Source of the DNA: Crotalaria pallida
Lineage: Eukaryota > Streptophyta > Magnoliopsida > Fabales > Fabaceae
Length of the DNA stretch: 64,000 nt
Direction: 5' to 3'
NCBI GenBank assembly: GCA_037953625.1
Contig: CM075655.1
Coordinates: forward strand, 15,270,001-15,334,000
A model generated the notes under the pieces. That model searched no databases. It saw nothing but the letters and a program-made list of their open reading frames with translations, and had not been told where the DNA came from. Below, piece by piece: positions 1 through 11,300 of this stretch. A program made the position numbers and the translations under genes. Positions within the stretch are counted from its first letter, which is position 1; the number at the start of each line of letters is the position of its first letter.

Positions 1-1163
1 CGGATTCTTAGAGTAAACCACAAACGAATCCGAATATAATCTAAAGGTCCCGTTCTTATAATCCATAAAAGAACAGGTGCATTAGTCAATCCGAGCGGCA
101 TTATTTCCCACTCATAATGTCCGTATCGAGATCAAAATGCAGTCTTAAGTGTATTCCTGTCCCGAATCCTGATTTGGGGTTAATCCAACCTCCAATCAAT
201 CTTAGAAAACACTTAGACTTCTTTAACCTGATCCAACCATAACCTTTTTAGCAACTTCTCTACGTGTTTCTTCCATTTGACCATTCCCGATGATACCATA
301 TTGTAAGGGTAGTAGAGATAGAATCAGCTTCAAGAATTAACTTGATTCCAAACTCTATCTCTTTGCTCAAGGGTACACCTAACATCATTTCTTGTAACCA
401 AGATTTCTTTAACCCCTTTTTTCCTTCACTTCTGCCCAAAAGAAAACACATGGATCTATTGGATTCTAGATTCGAAGCTTGGGAATCCCAATACAGGGTT
501 GTTCTATCGTCATTAATCATGATCACTTGATCTCTCGGATTCCAAACCGTGTCTAAGATCAAATGTAATCATGACACAGGTAGATAGACAAAGTCTAATA
601 CCTTAATAGAACAATTCCGACATACATTGGAAACAACTACAAGAAGATTTGTAGGAGCCTCTGCTTTGAGATAGCAGATTGGATAAGGCATAGAGAAACT
701 TTGATCAATATCCGTATCCATAAGGAACAAAAGAAAGGATGGCTTTAGAGTTTAACAAACTCAACAAGGTTGATCTTTTAAGAAGATGACTGCCCTACAC
801 TTGATCTGAGAAGTTGATTAACTTTAACACTAGTGAGGGTAAACACTCTTCCCCAGAGTCAAGGACTTAAGATTTCCTTATCACTGGTTCTATGAGAACG
901 TAATAAACCAACACTATGGTTTTGGGTTTACAACAGGTCTAAAGAGAAGCATACAACTATCATACTTCTACTTAGACTACATAGAACACTTCTTAATAGC
1001 AAACTAAGCTACTTATATAGAGCCATTACACATAACCTTAGATCTAATTTGGAAGTATATGAAAGCATACTTCCCAGGAAACATCGCAGATATCGATGAC
1101 CAGCGTATAGGACCAGACACCCAAGGACCAGAAGTCAGGACCATTGTTCTGATACCATAAAAG
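1..1163 (-). mobile_element. Internal leader of a minus-strand LTR retrotransposon, with primer-binding site
   Basis: Read on the minus strand, the LTR ending at 1164 is followed by a primer-binding site, TGGTATCAGAAC (plus-strand 1146-1157), which matches the usual 3' end of plant initiator tRNA-Met. The rest of the interval, down to the window edge, should be the untranslated leader and perhaps the start of gag. The longest minus-strand reading frame (260-562) shows no gag or protease motif that I recognise, so the lineage stays open. The body of the element lies outside the window. Confidence 0.7.
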
Positions 1164-1873
1164 TGTAACACTCCTTATATTATCATCTTACTTTATAAGA
1201 AAAGTAATAAGTTTATGATTACATGGACTTGTCATTGTTGGAAAAAGATTTGAAAATAAAACTTTCCCTTTCCTTTGAAAATTCCTTTTACAAAAATTTG
1301 TCTAATAATGAATTTAACTAATAAAATCAGAGTTTGCGTAAACATAGTAAAATAATCATATTATACTCTCAAAATATATCAACTGTAACAAGTCCATGGA
1401 TACCAACTAAGTATTATTATGAAGCTAAATTAATCTTATGATACCTCTTTCAAAATGTGCATCATATAAATACTATTAAAAATAGAGATGTTATAGAGCT
1501 GGTCACTAGTCCTCTGCCCAAACATTCATCTGGTCGGATCCTTGATATCTGCACAAAGGGTTCCTAACCCACACTTTCTATACTCTGCATGCACCTAAGG
1601 GACATCTCCCTTCACTGACTTTTGTGCAAGCTAGATATACGATCAACACCTAATGAGGGCATGGGGGTTAGCTATACATATTCGCATAATCAAATGAGAA
1701 TAAAACTAACATACACAAGTAATCATGTAGCAAATCAGAATGCATAACCATATGAGCACACCTGGTTAATCATAATAAGTCTTTCGATGCAGGTGGCATG
1801 ATGCATGTTTCTATCTCACAATCCTGAGGCCTCCAATACTAATCAATCTCGGACGTCCATCCAATACACCAAT

Positions 1874-2153
1874 GTGTTCCCAGAACACTGACATACATTC
1901 CCAGAACGTATAGCAAACCATACTTGGAATATAAACAAACACCACTCCCAGAGTGTGCATTACGTTCCTAGAACGTATAGCAAACCATACTTGGAATATA
2001 TATAAGCACCACTCCCAGAGTGTGCATCACGTTCCCAGAACGTATCAAAGAAACCATGTCCCAGACACTGGCCACATTCCCAGAATGTTTCATCAAGTAG
2101 GTTGCATCAATTTGGTACTCCCAGAGTACCCTCTTCATGTTCCCAGAACATGA
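1874..2153 (-). repeat. Array of ten short stem-loops with a constant CCA (minus strand TGG) loop
   Basis: Ten inverted repeats share the core TC-CCA-GA (one has CTA) but have different, self-complementary arms. Examples are GTGTTC/GAACAC (1874-1888), TACGTTC/GAACGTA (about 1964), ACATTC/GAATGT (about 2072), GGTACTC/GAGTACC (2114-2130) and TCATGTTC/GAACATGA (2135-2153). Two units have arms with an A-C mismatch on the plus strand, which becomes a permitted G-U pair on the minus strand, the sense strand of this LTR. Part of the array is a direct repeat with a period of about 73 bp. Confidence 0.75.
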
Positions 2154-2419
2154 CAAACGATCCTTGCCAACCAATTTCATCACCTTTTACCATGCATGAA
2201 TGCACACATAATTATTAAGGTTGGTCTTTCCATTACTTCCATTATTATGACTTAGTAAACACAACTTCTGAATGGTATCTTGAGGTATAACTTTACTCAT
2301 AAAATTCACCCTTGAATTTAAGTTAAACATATGCTCATAGACCTGGATTGAGAGAATATAATCATTGGTATTAACAATCCTTACTCAAAACTTAACTTTT
2401 ATTTTTAAGTTTCAGGTAC

Positions 2420-4668
2420 TAACCGGTTACATCACAACCTAACCGGTTAGAATTACAGAACTGAACTTGAAACCACTGATTTTCAAAGAATCTTTCCTTG
2501 ACTTCTCTACTCAATCCAATAACAGGGTCTTAGCATAATAGAATACCTCAAGTTCAACACATATTATCATTCAAAAGATCTAAGTCATAATCCAATTTCA
2601 TTTATGCATAATTTCCTCTTGGAATTATCATTTAATATTAAGGTATTAACTCATCACCTCTAATCTAAACCAAACAGTGTTCAATCACATAGTTTTAGAT
2701 TGGTTTTTATATGAAATTCTAGCTTAAACTTGAGTATAAATGGTATGAACACTTAGCCAGTTTCAAAAACCTTTTTCTTTTGAAAACTGACAGTATCTAA
2801 CCGGTTACAGCTTCACACTAACCGGTTAGATTATGCAAAAAATACATTGAAAAGTGAGGTTTTGCATACCATTCTTTCCAATACTCAAATCTAACCAATT
2901 TCAACCATACACAGAGTTACAATACCTTAATATTAATATGTTTACCCACTGAATCGCATTCATCTTGCATCCATTAACATTATGAGCATCAAATTGCATA
3001 TAACATCACAATTTTCAATTGAATTTGTCATTCACTTTAAGGTACAAACCAATTATCAAGTTTGAAATCCATACCCAACAATCAGAGGGTAATAACAGTG
3101 ATAATAGACCTTAAGTATCAATTAAAAATGGTGAGAATTACTTAACAAAACCATAATTGTATATTTTCATTTTTGTCAGGTACTAACCGGTTACAAACAG
3201 GCTCTAACCAGTTAGATTATGCAGCACAACATACTAAAACTGATTTTTCAGCACCATTTTCAATTGTACTCAGATCTAATCTATTTTCATCATTACCCAA
3301 GGTTCAATACCTTAAAGTACACATGTTTAAACACTTAAACATATCACAAATTCATGAATGCAAAATCATCATACACCAAAAGTGCATAAATCACATATTT
3401 CACAACTTAATGCATCATTTCACATAATATCCAAATAAGTCATGAAATTGTCATCACAATAGCATTGCATGCATCATATTATAATTGCTCAAAATCAGAA
3501 ATGAGCTAAAGTTGGCCTCCAAGCCATAAAACTAATTCAAGCTATGCCCTTAGAGTCTCTTGGTGACTCATCCTATTTACCAAACATATTTATCCTCACT
3601 CTAGCAAATAGTAAGCTTCCCCCTTACCTCTAAGTTGTGCTTGATGATTTAATCACTTGAATTTTCAAGATCTCCCCAGAATCCACAATCTCTATTTTTA
3701 GCCAACAACAGGTTCGACAGGGTCCAAAAACTATAAGATTTGACATATAGATTGACCAAACAAATTAGGGAAAATAATTAGGACTTACTCTAGGTAACAT
3801 GCACTAAAGGATCGAAGTGATTTGAGGCTTAAAGGTTACCTGTACTTACTAGAATCAGAGCTTAAACCTAGCTTCCAGAAACAAGAGTAACACTGAACCA
3901 AACATATTTATCTCTATTTATCCTTAGAGTCTCTTGGTGACTCATCCTATTTACCAAACATATTTATCCTCACTCTAGCAAATTGTAAGCTTACCCCTTA
4001 CCTCTAAGTTGTGCTTGATGATTTAATCACTGGAATTTTCAAGATCTCCCCAGAATCCACAATCTCTATTTTCAGCCAACATCAGGTTCGACAGGGTCTA
4101 AAAACTATAAGATTTGACATATAGATTGACCAAAAAAATTAGGGAAAATAATTAGGACTTGCTCTAGGTAACATGCACTAAGGGATCGAAGTGATTTGAG
4201 GCTTAAAGGTTACCTGTACTTACCAGAATCAGAGCTTAAACCTAGCTTCCAGAAACAAGAGTAACACTGAACCAGTTTTCAAGCTACAACTTTAGAGATT
4301 GATTTCTTCTTCCACACACATTTTTAGCTTACAAATTTTATATCAAGACGAAGCTCTGGATGTAAGCTTTGTGTTTGTGTATCACTCAAAGTCTAACTCC
4401 CCACACAGAAGAAGAATCAAACAGAATGAAGAAAAAACCCTAGAACAGAGATTTCCCAAACCTACACTCACCAAACTCTGATTTTGATCTCAATCCAAGC
4501 TATTTATAGTGCAATTAGCTTCTCATGCAGAGCAACACGTCTAATTCCACTCAAGGAAGGAAGAAATCGTGGCAAGAACATGATCCACAGCTGGATTACT
4601 CATCAAACTCACTAACCCAGTTTCTGAGTTCATCGTGTAACCGGTTACAGAGCCCTTCTAACCGGTTA
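2420..4668. repeat. Four pairs of TAACCGGTTA palindromes
   Basis: Perfect TAACCGGTTA decamers occur as pairs at 2420/2440, 2798/2819 and 4638/4659. A fourth pair at 3184/3205 has TAACCAGTTA as its second member. Start-to-start spacing is 20 or 21 bp every time, while the sequence between the boxes is not conserved. Their role is unknown. Confidence 0.8.
3549..4274 (-). repeat. 374-bp tandem duplication inside the LTR
   Basis: The block starting CCTTAGAGTCTCTTGG at 3548 recurs at 3922, and the shared tail GTAACACTGAACCA ends at 3900 and 4274, giving a constant offset of 374 bp. The copies differ at only a few bases, so the duplication is recent compared with the rest of the element. Confidence 0.85.
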
Positions 4669-4939
4669 CATACTGACAAAACTTCAAAAATTAATAATTT
4701 AATTACTTTTTCTTCAAAAACCTTTCTAATATTGCAATTAGGTCCCAATCCAAGGACTAAATTACAATATTCATATTTTTGTACAAAATAACCATATAAA
4801 AATATATCTCCTATTTTTATATATAAAGACACATAATGTACAAAAACTAAGACCTTCAAAACTAATATAAATTAATTATAAAATAATTGTTATAATTAAT
4901 TTCTTGGTTTTTTGGGAGACGAAAATTAGGGGTGTTACA

Positions 4940-6714
4940 ATCCCAAGGATGGCCGAACTTTTAAAGTTAATGGCCAAAGACTGAAGATTTACCTGGGAGG
5001 AGCGGTGGATAGGTGCAAAATCACTGCTCGCCTCCTTAACCCTTAGTCTCTATGCTTTCTCTCAAGCCTCCAAAAGGAGGTGACCAATCAGGCCCGTGAC
5101 GTTAAACAAGCGCTATTTAGGAGGCAACCCAATGTTAGGTAATTTCCCTTAGTTTTGTAGGATTTTTCTTTTATTTTTATTTCATGGATATTGTTCTGTT
5201 TACTCTCTATTGCATTTGTATATATGTCTTGTGTTGAAGTAGGTGTGAGTTGATGTCTCCCCCATGAGAGGTGCTATTTGGCACTTGTTTCTAATGACTT
5301 GCATGTATTCAGTTTGGGGAAGAGTCTTCTCACTTTGTTTAGTGATGAGCTGTGCAGCAGGTGTATAGGGAAGTGAGCTGAATTTTTCCTTGTCTTTATT
5401 TTGTAGTGTTAGGTTATATTAGTTTGCTTGAGGACAAGCCAATCTCTAAGTTTGGGGGAGTGGACAAAATAAAAAAATTTCAGACTTGAATCGTTCTCCC
5501 ATTTTTGGTGTTGGTTTGTGTCTTGGGTATGAGTTGGTAATTATTCTAGACTTAGGACTGTTTTTCTGATGATAGGTGTATATACTTAGTTTAAGATTAG
5601 ACTCATTGACTTTTGATATTGATTTGATTGGGCTGTAATATTTTTGAAATCTGGTTATTTTGATAAACTTTTTGAGAATTTGAGATTAGTGAACTGACCT
5701 TTAGCCTACTGAGTTATTTGAGCATAAACACTGAGGGGTATGATTTATTGAATTATTTTGATGTGAAACCCCTATTTCTTTCATGAGTGTTGTTCACTTT
5801 GGCTTTGTGTTCTAGAACTTGACCGGTGACCATTTTGAGATTGATAATTGTTTGCATGCATGAATATGATTAAGGCACTTAGGATGTGTTTTTGTGGCCT
5901 TCAGATGATTTGTATTGGATATGTTTTCCTAGTTGCCCATTTTGAGCCTGATGCGATATGATTTTTCTTTGGTATCCTGTATTAGTTGTATAATTTTTGT
6001 GAGTACCTTAGGAATTTTGGATGAGCAATTGAGAGAGGGACATTTCCAAGAAAAAGAAAAAAAAAGTGTAAAAGTGTTGTTGAGTTTACTCATCTTCCAA
6101 AATAAAAAAAAGAAATAGAAAGTTTGATGTGAATATAAAAGTTAAAGAGAAAAATTTTATTTGGAAGAAGTGGTAGAGAAAAAAATTGAAAGAAAAGAAG
6201 AATGAATTAGTTGTGATTTGAGTGTGAGTCCTCATGGTATTTATTGCTCATTCATAATTTTTGAGGAAAATTTGTTTTTTGCATTTTAGCCCTTAGTTTC
6301 ATCCCTTCTTTCTTTTATCTCACCTGACACTTTTAGCCATGGTCTCATTACAACCCATTCAAGACCTTTTGATTTGTGCATGTATTCAATAATTTCAGTG
6401 GAGATTTGGGTCTATGGTCAAGTATATGGTAACATATTGTCATTGTATGAACTTGAGTGAATTGTTATAACCTTTGATACACATGAGAGATATACACTGA
6501 GAGGTTGAGAGTGTTCACTAGTTCTGAGTTCTTGTTGAGTTTGTTTCTTTAATCAGGTTTTAATTGTAAAAATTGCTTGTGAAAATAAGTGTCTGAGTCT
6601 GTGAGTCGTAGTCCTAGATTAGGTGTGTACATTTTGATTTAGAGGGTAGTCTTGCGTTTTAGAATTTTTATTTTACTTTTGCCTGGGACATGAAAAATGC
6701 TAAGTTTGGGGGAG
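4940..6714 (+). mobile_element. 3' internal part of an Athila element (pol tail, noncoding spacer, polypurine tracts)
   Basis: An open frame from 4942 to the TAG at 5044-5046 reads as the typical C-terminal tail of Athila polymerase (GRTFKVNGQRLK-like block). Everything upstream was displaced by the LTR ending at 4939. Downstream about 1.65 kb is noncoding. Two polypurine tracts, TTTGGGGGAG near 5452 and again at 6705-6714, are seen; the second abuts the 3' LTR and should be the functional one. I see no env-like frame. The region is AT-rich and otherwise featureless. Confidence 0.75.
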
Positions 6715-7045
6715 TGATTTAGGTCTAATATATAATGTTTTTGGGCTTGATTTCACTTCCTTTTGCTTTGGTTTTGGCTTGTTTCTTAAGTATTTTAGGT
6801 AGATTTAGTTTAGTTTTTAATTAGTTTAGGAGATTTTATTCCCTTGAACGTTTTGATCCGTTTTGGGTATGTTTCAGGTACTTTTGGAGCTATATTGAAC
6901 AAAATATTTATGGAGTTGGAAAGAGCATATGAGGACATTGAAATTGACACAAGAACGGAGAGAAACAAAGTCAGATCAGGAGTCACACGCCTAGGCGTGC
7001 AATCCAGCACGCCCAGGCGCGCATGCAGCGTTAATTGGCTATCAT
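6715..7045 (+). mobile_element. Truncated Athila 3' LTR
   Basis: It begins TGATTTAGGTCTAATATATA immediately after the polypurine tract and aligns by eye with the LTR at 25310 (shared TTGGCTTGTTTCTT, TCCGTTTTGGGT and TTTCAGG stretches). It carries the palindrome CACGCCTAGGCGTG (6986-6999) and a partner CGCCCAGGCG (7010-7019). Similarity to the other Athila LTR stops near 7045, where a Copia LTR fragment begins. Confidence 0.65.
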
Positions 7046-7637
7046 CAAACCTGGTTGTAGGGTGAGGAACCCTTGTGTAATGGGTAGTGCTAGAGGAACG
7101 GTGGGGCACCTAGTAGTTAGGCTATCTGGTTGTGTTTTGAGGCCCCTAGCGAACGGAGGTTCCTAGTAGCGTGCGGGGTGCTCCGGTTGTACTTGGGGAT
7201 GCGAGGCGTCTTTGGTTTAGTGAAAAGCTCAAGCGGGTCGCTTGGGGACTGGATGTAGGCCGGGTTTGCCGAACCAGGATAAAATCTCTGGTGCAATCTC
7301 TTCTATCCATTATCTCTTTTATTTATTGTTGCGCATATTTTTATTGTGTTAATTATCTCCTTCGCAACGTAAATATAATATATATTAATTTAATTATTTT
7401 AAATTAATCAACGCGCTTTAGACCTTTCGTTGTTATAGTGTTTCTTATCTTCGCGCGTAATATTAATCGTTGTTATTATTGTTTGCATCTGCTTGCATAA
7501 TCGTTTTCATCGTTTTTAAGAGTTTTCCGCTGCAAAGTTTATCTATTTTATTAAAAACGATTTAAATCGAATATTTTCCAATGTTTTCGTAAATACCCAA
7601 TTCACCCCCTCTTGGGTGACGGCTGCCAATCCTAACA
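7046..7637 (+). mobile_element. 3' end of a Copia-type LTR
   Basis: The stretch ends with CAATTCACCCCCTCTTGGGT and then TCCTAACA, the terminal signature common in plant Copia LTRs. The upstream part (GGTGAGGAACCC onward, then an AT-rich tract) resembles an R-U5 region. No primer site or gag follows, and the 5' part of the LTR is missing, so this is a remnant. Confidence 0.55.
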
Positions 7638-8340
7638 GAATATAATTCATTGGTTTTCTTCCTCTTTGTGAATCATCGTGTGCACATCCCTCATCTTGTG
7701 CTTGATATTTCTTTTTGTCCTTTTTAGATGTAAGTCGTTTTGCATGCTTTGTAATTGTACCTTCAATCCTTGTCAAAAACTTTGAATAATTGATAATGCG
7801 GTGGTGGGAATTAATTTGCCGCTCCCAGTGTGGTCGCCAATGATCTGTCGTAGAACACTTGGTACTTGAATTAAGCGGTCAAGCGTCCAAGTCTCCTACC
7901 TATTGCTTTTAGACTGAAGATTGGCACCCTGAATACCAGGATACCATCTCTATTGTCGTTTGCTTGGGTGTGGTGTGTGTTTGTGTGAGAATGAAGGATA
8001 ACGGGTTCTCGGTTAATGAACTCTGTCACCGAGTCGGGATATTTTGGGGGGTGGTGTGTGTGTCGTGTGTAAACAACGGGAGATGAGTTTCTTCATACCT
8101 TGGTCACTACCTGTATTTATAGGGTGGTTGGAAGGAGACACTGTAATGATGAGCCATGATGGACATTAAGGTCGAAGAGTAACGACCCCATGAATGTCAT
8201 CATTAGTAGCATAATGACGAACCGTTATGTTGGTTACGTATTGATTGACTATTGATGTCGAATTGCCAGTATGCCAAATTGATGCTTGTTGGTCCGTGAT
8301 ACCGATTATTATTTGTCCGTGATACTGGTCCATAACAGAT
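7638..8340. other. Unclassified intergenic or repeat sequence
   Basis: No convincing coding frame is present. A TG/GT-rich stretch lies around 7966-8070, and a phrase near 7825-7850 (CCCAGTGTGGTCGCCAATGA) has the look of a dispersed repeat end, but I cannot assign it. Confidence 0.4.
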
Positions 8341-11300
8341 ACTCAAAGAACCACATATGCCAAAAAGTGTCAAATAACATGCTAAATCGGATATGGAAAA
8401 GACATTAAGGAAAAAAATTCAAAATCACATCAAACAAAGGGATTTCAGGTCCAAACTTTGCAAAACACAAAAAATATAGTCAAGTTCCTTACATAAAATT
8501 TTCAAGTCATTTCAACATTTAGAACATATATTTTCATTTAGTTTGATCATGAAAATCCAATCGGACCTGTTACATTTCAGAGGCAAAAGTGAAATTATTT
8601 AAAATAGTAAACTAGCTTCAATTGACACAAAATTTGGTACACAACGTCTACACATACTTAAGATCATTCCATAAAAATTTCAGGTAATTTGGAATTTTCT
8701 AAGTCTCATTTTTCCAATTAAAATCCTCTCTAGTTTTGCAAAAGCAGAGCAGACCTGCAGTCTGTTTTTCGTTTATTTAAAATACAAAATCAACTCTAAA
8801 TCATCTCAAATTTTACAGGGAGTCTCGTAACATGTGCAAGGTCATACCATAAAAATTTCAAGTCTATTGAAGCAGTAGAAGTTCAAAAATTTAGCTCACT
8901 TTCATTCCAAAAAAAACCCGTTTTTCTGAAATCGTTTCCTAAAAAGTAATTATTGTAAAATTAGTAAACCAACTCCATAATTCCCATAAAAATTCAGATT
9001 GACGTTTCACCGTCATTGCCCTCCCCTATCGCAATCACCACTCGAAGGGATGCACTGACCTCCAAGTATTCGGTATCTTTCCTCTCCACTACTTCTCTCT
9101 CAACGCAGAGTTAGGAAAGATTAAGCTTTTAAGTCTTTTAAACATTTTAAGTCTTTTAGAAAAAAGATTTAGCTTTATTAACCTATCATTGGTCGACCCA
9201 TTCTAAGCCGCGCTTCTAACGGGCCTCGACCTCTAAAAAGAAAACGAACAAACACCTCCCTACATATAGTGGAATCCACAAAGCTCGCAACCACGACACG
9301 TCAGTCACGCGGCCAGCTACTTAAAATCAAGCACGTCCGAAGACAATGCGATTGGGATATACATCACAAGGTTATTTGTGCTACGTTGCACCATCACTGT
9401 ATACTAACTTTAGACGATACGATCACAGCTTACTTTTCAAATCTTAAACACAATTTTCATATCATAATTTCTTTTCCGAATAATCAATAATTATCACATG
9501 ATATTCCAACATCATTATATCATCAGGTATTCCAGGTATTCCATCAGGATACATATCTCCTCAGATGATTAAGATATCACAACATAATAATCATTTCATA
9601 TAACATAACTTTTCCCTCCTTTGAGCAAACCTTTTTCAGCAATTTCTAATGGACAAATCTCTAGTGTCATTCTAGCTTTTCTGAGTCTTCTCTGTATTTG
9701 AATCAAGCATGACAGCGATTGACTGAAGCTGTTGGGCGTTCTCTTGTCTCAATGGTTATTGACCATATATTTCTTCGCATCAAAGATTCTGGTATGTATT
9801 CTGCCATAATTTTCATATTGATTAATCTCCTTTAATTATTGTCAATATTATAGAGCTAATAGTTTATGTTTATACATGCAAAACGACTCTAAAATTGACA
9901 TTAACTTGCAGAGTTCCAGCTTGAGCTTTTAATGCAGTCCCTCTTTTTTTCTCGGGTAATTTCCGTTGATAATATATTCTTGTTTCTGAAATCAACTCCA
10001 TAATCGTTTCTGAAATCAACCTTATAAAAACAGTGACAAAGTTTCAAGACCATCCGGCATGTGCAAGCATTGTTCATTTAAGCCCCTTGCAACCAAACTC
10101 ACTAATACTCTATATTCCTCAACAATCAATCAAAATCCATTCAACATACCAAAACAAGTCCAAATTAAACCAAAATTTCCAGAATGCCTTTAAATAACAC
10201 AAAGAGGAACATACTAAGTTTTTAGAGCAAGCGGATTTGGAAAAGTACTTCGTATCGAAACCTCCTGCAAGTGAACTTCTCAGGCACTTTAAAATTTCAG
10301 CATAGTGTCATCATGACGAATTCATTACTAATCCTTAACAAACAACCCCTACATGGTTCTAATCATTCTCTAGACACATGATAACACATAAATAATAATC
10401 ACAATATGTGACAAAAACATAAAACCGAAACACATACATGAACCATATGGCCTAAACAAACATTAAACCAAGACAAATCAACTTTTATTCACTCATTCCA
10501 ACATAAACCAAAGCATCAAAATAAAACACAGTCACTTCCTTTAGGTCTTCATCTTGGCCGAACCTTTTATGGAGGTAAAGTAGAAATTTTACAAAATAAA
10601 ACCAACATAACAACATGCATCCAACCAACATATCATTCAACCAATTCGTTATATTTATTTTCATATAAACTGAAACATATACACACAAGGGAAAGAATAG
10701 ATTTTTGCAAAACACTTTATCAAATCATCATGCACTAGGGATTAAGCACCCAAAATCAATTTTGATTCTCCCATTTCTAATTTTGGCCGAACATATAGAG
10801 AGGAAAAATTAAAAATCTTTACAAAACAATCCAACATCTAAAGATACACTAAAAATCAACAAACCAAACCTTATTTCCCTTTCCAAACATAAATCAAAAC
10901 ATCAAAACAAAACAAAATCATTTGGGGAAAGAATAACCATAAAACCGTGGGGACCTTAGACATATATGCATGTCCCCTTTTCATTTTTCAAACTCAAATC
11001 CATGCTTGCAATCAACCAAAAATCCAAGAACAACACTAAAAATTAACATGCAGTGACTTTTGTAAAATCAAATAAACAAATCCCTTCATGAACCAAAATG
11101 AAAACCGAAACAAACAAAAATAAGAGAAAGGGAATTAAGTTTGATGAAGGATATCTAGGTGAGATTGGAAAAGTAAACAAGAAAATCCAAAAGCCCTTCT
11201 TCTCCTCCTCTTTGCTGCTTCACGGGTTCCCTCTCTAATTGGGGGCTAGGGTTTTGTTTCATGATTTCTAATTAGTAAGAGCACATTAGTATAGGTATGG

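Larger units (their letters stand above)
1164..4939 (-). mobile_element. 5' LTR of the minus-strand element (3.8 kb)
   Basis: The interval runs from TGTAACA at 1164 to TGTTACA at 4939, giving matching LTR termini. On the minus strand it is directly followed by the primer site, so this is the 5' LTR. It interrupts the coding end of an Athila polymerase at 4940. It contains a stem-loop array (1874-2153), four pairs of TAACCGGTTA boxes (2420-4668) and a 374-bp tandem duplication (3549-4274). No 5-bp target duplication can be tested because the other end is off-window. Confidence 0.75.

Noticed and set aside
5933..6118. Small frame in the Athila 3' region as an env-like gene
   Set aside because: Too short (61 codons), low complexity, and no signal or membrane pattern typical of Athila env-like proteins.
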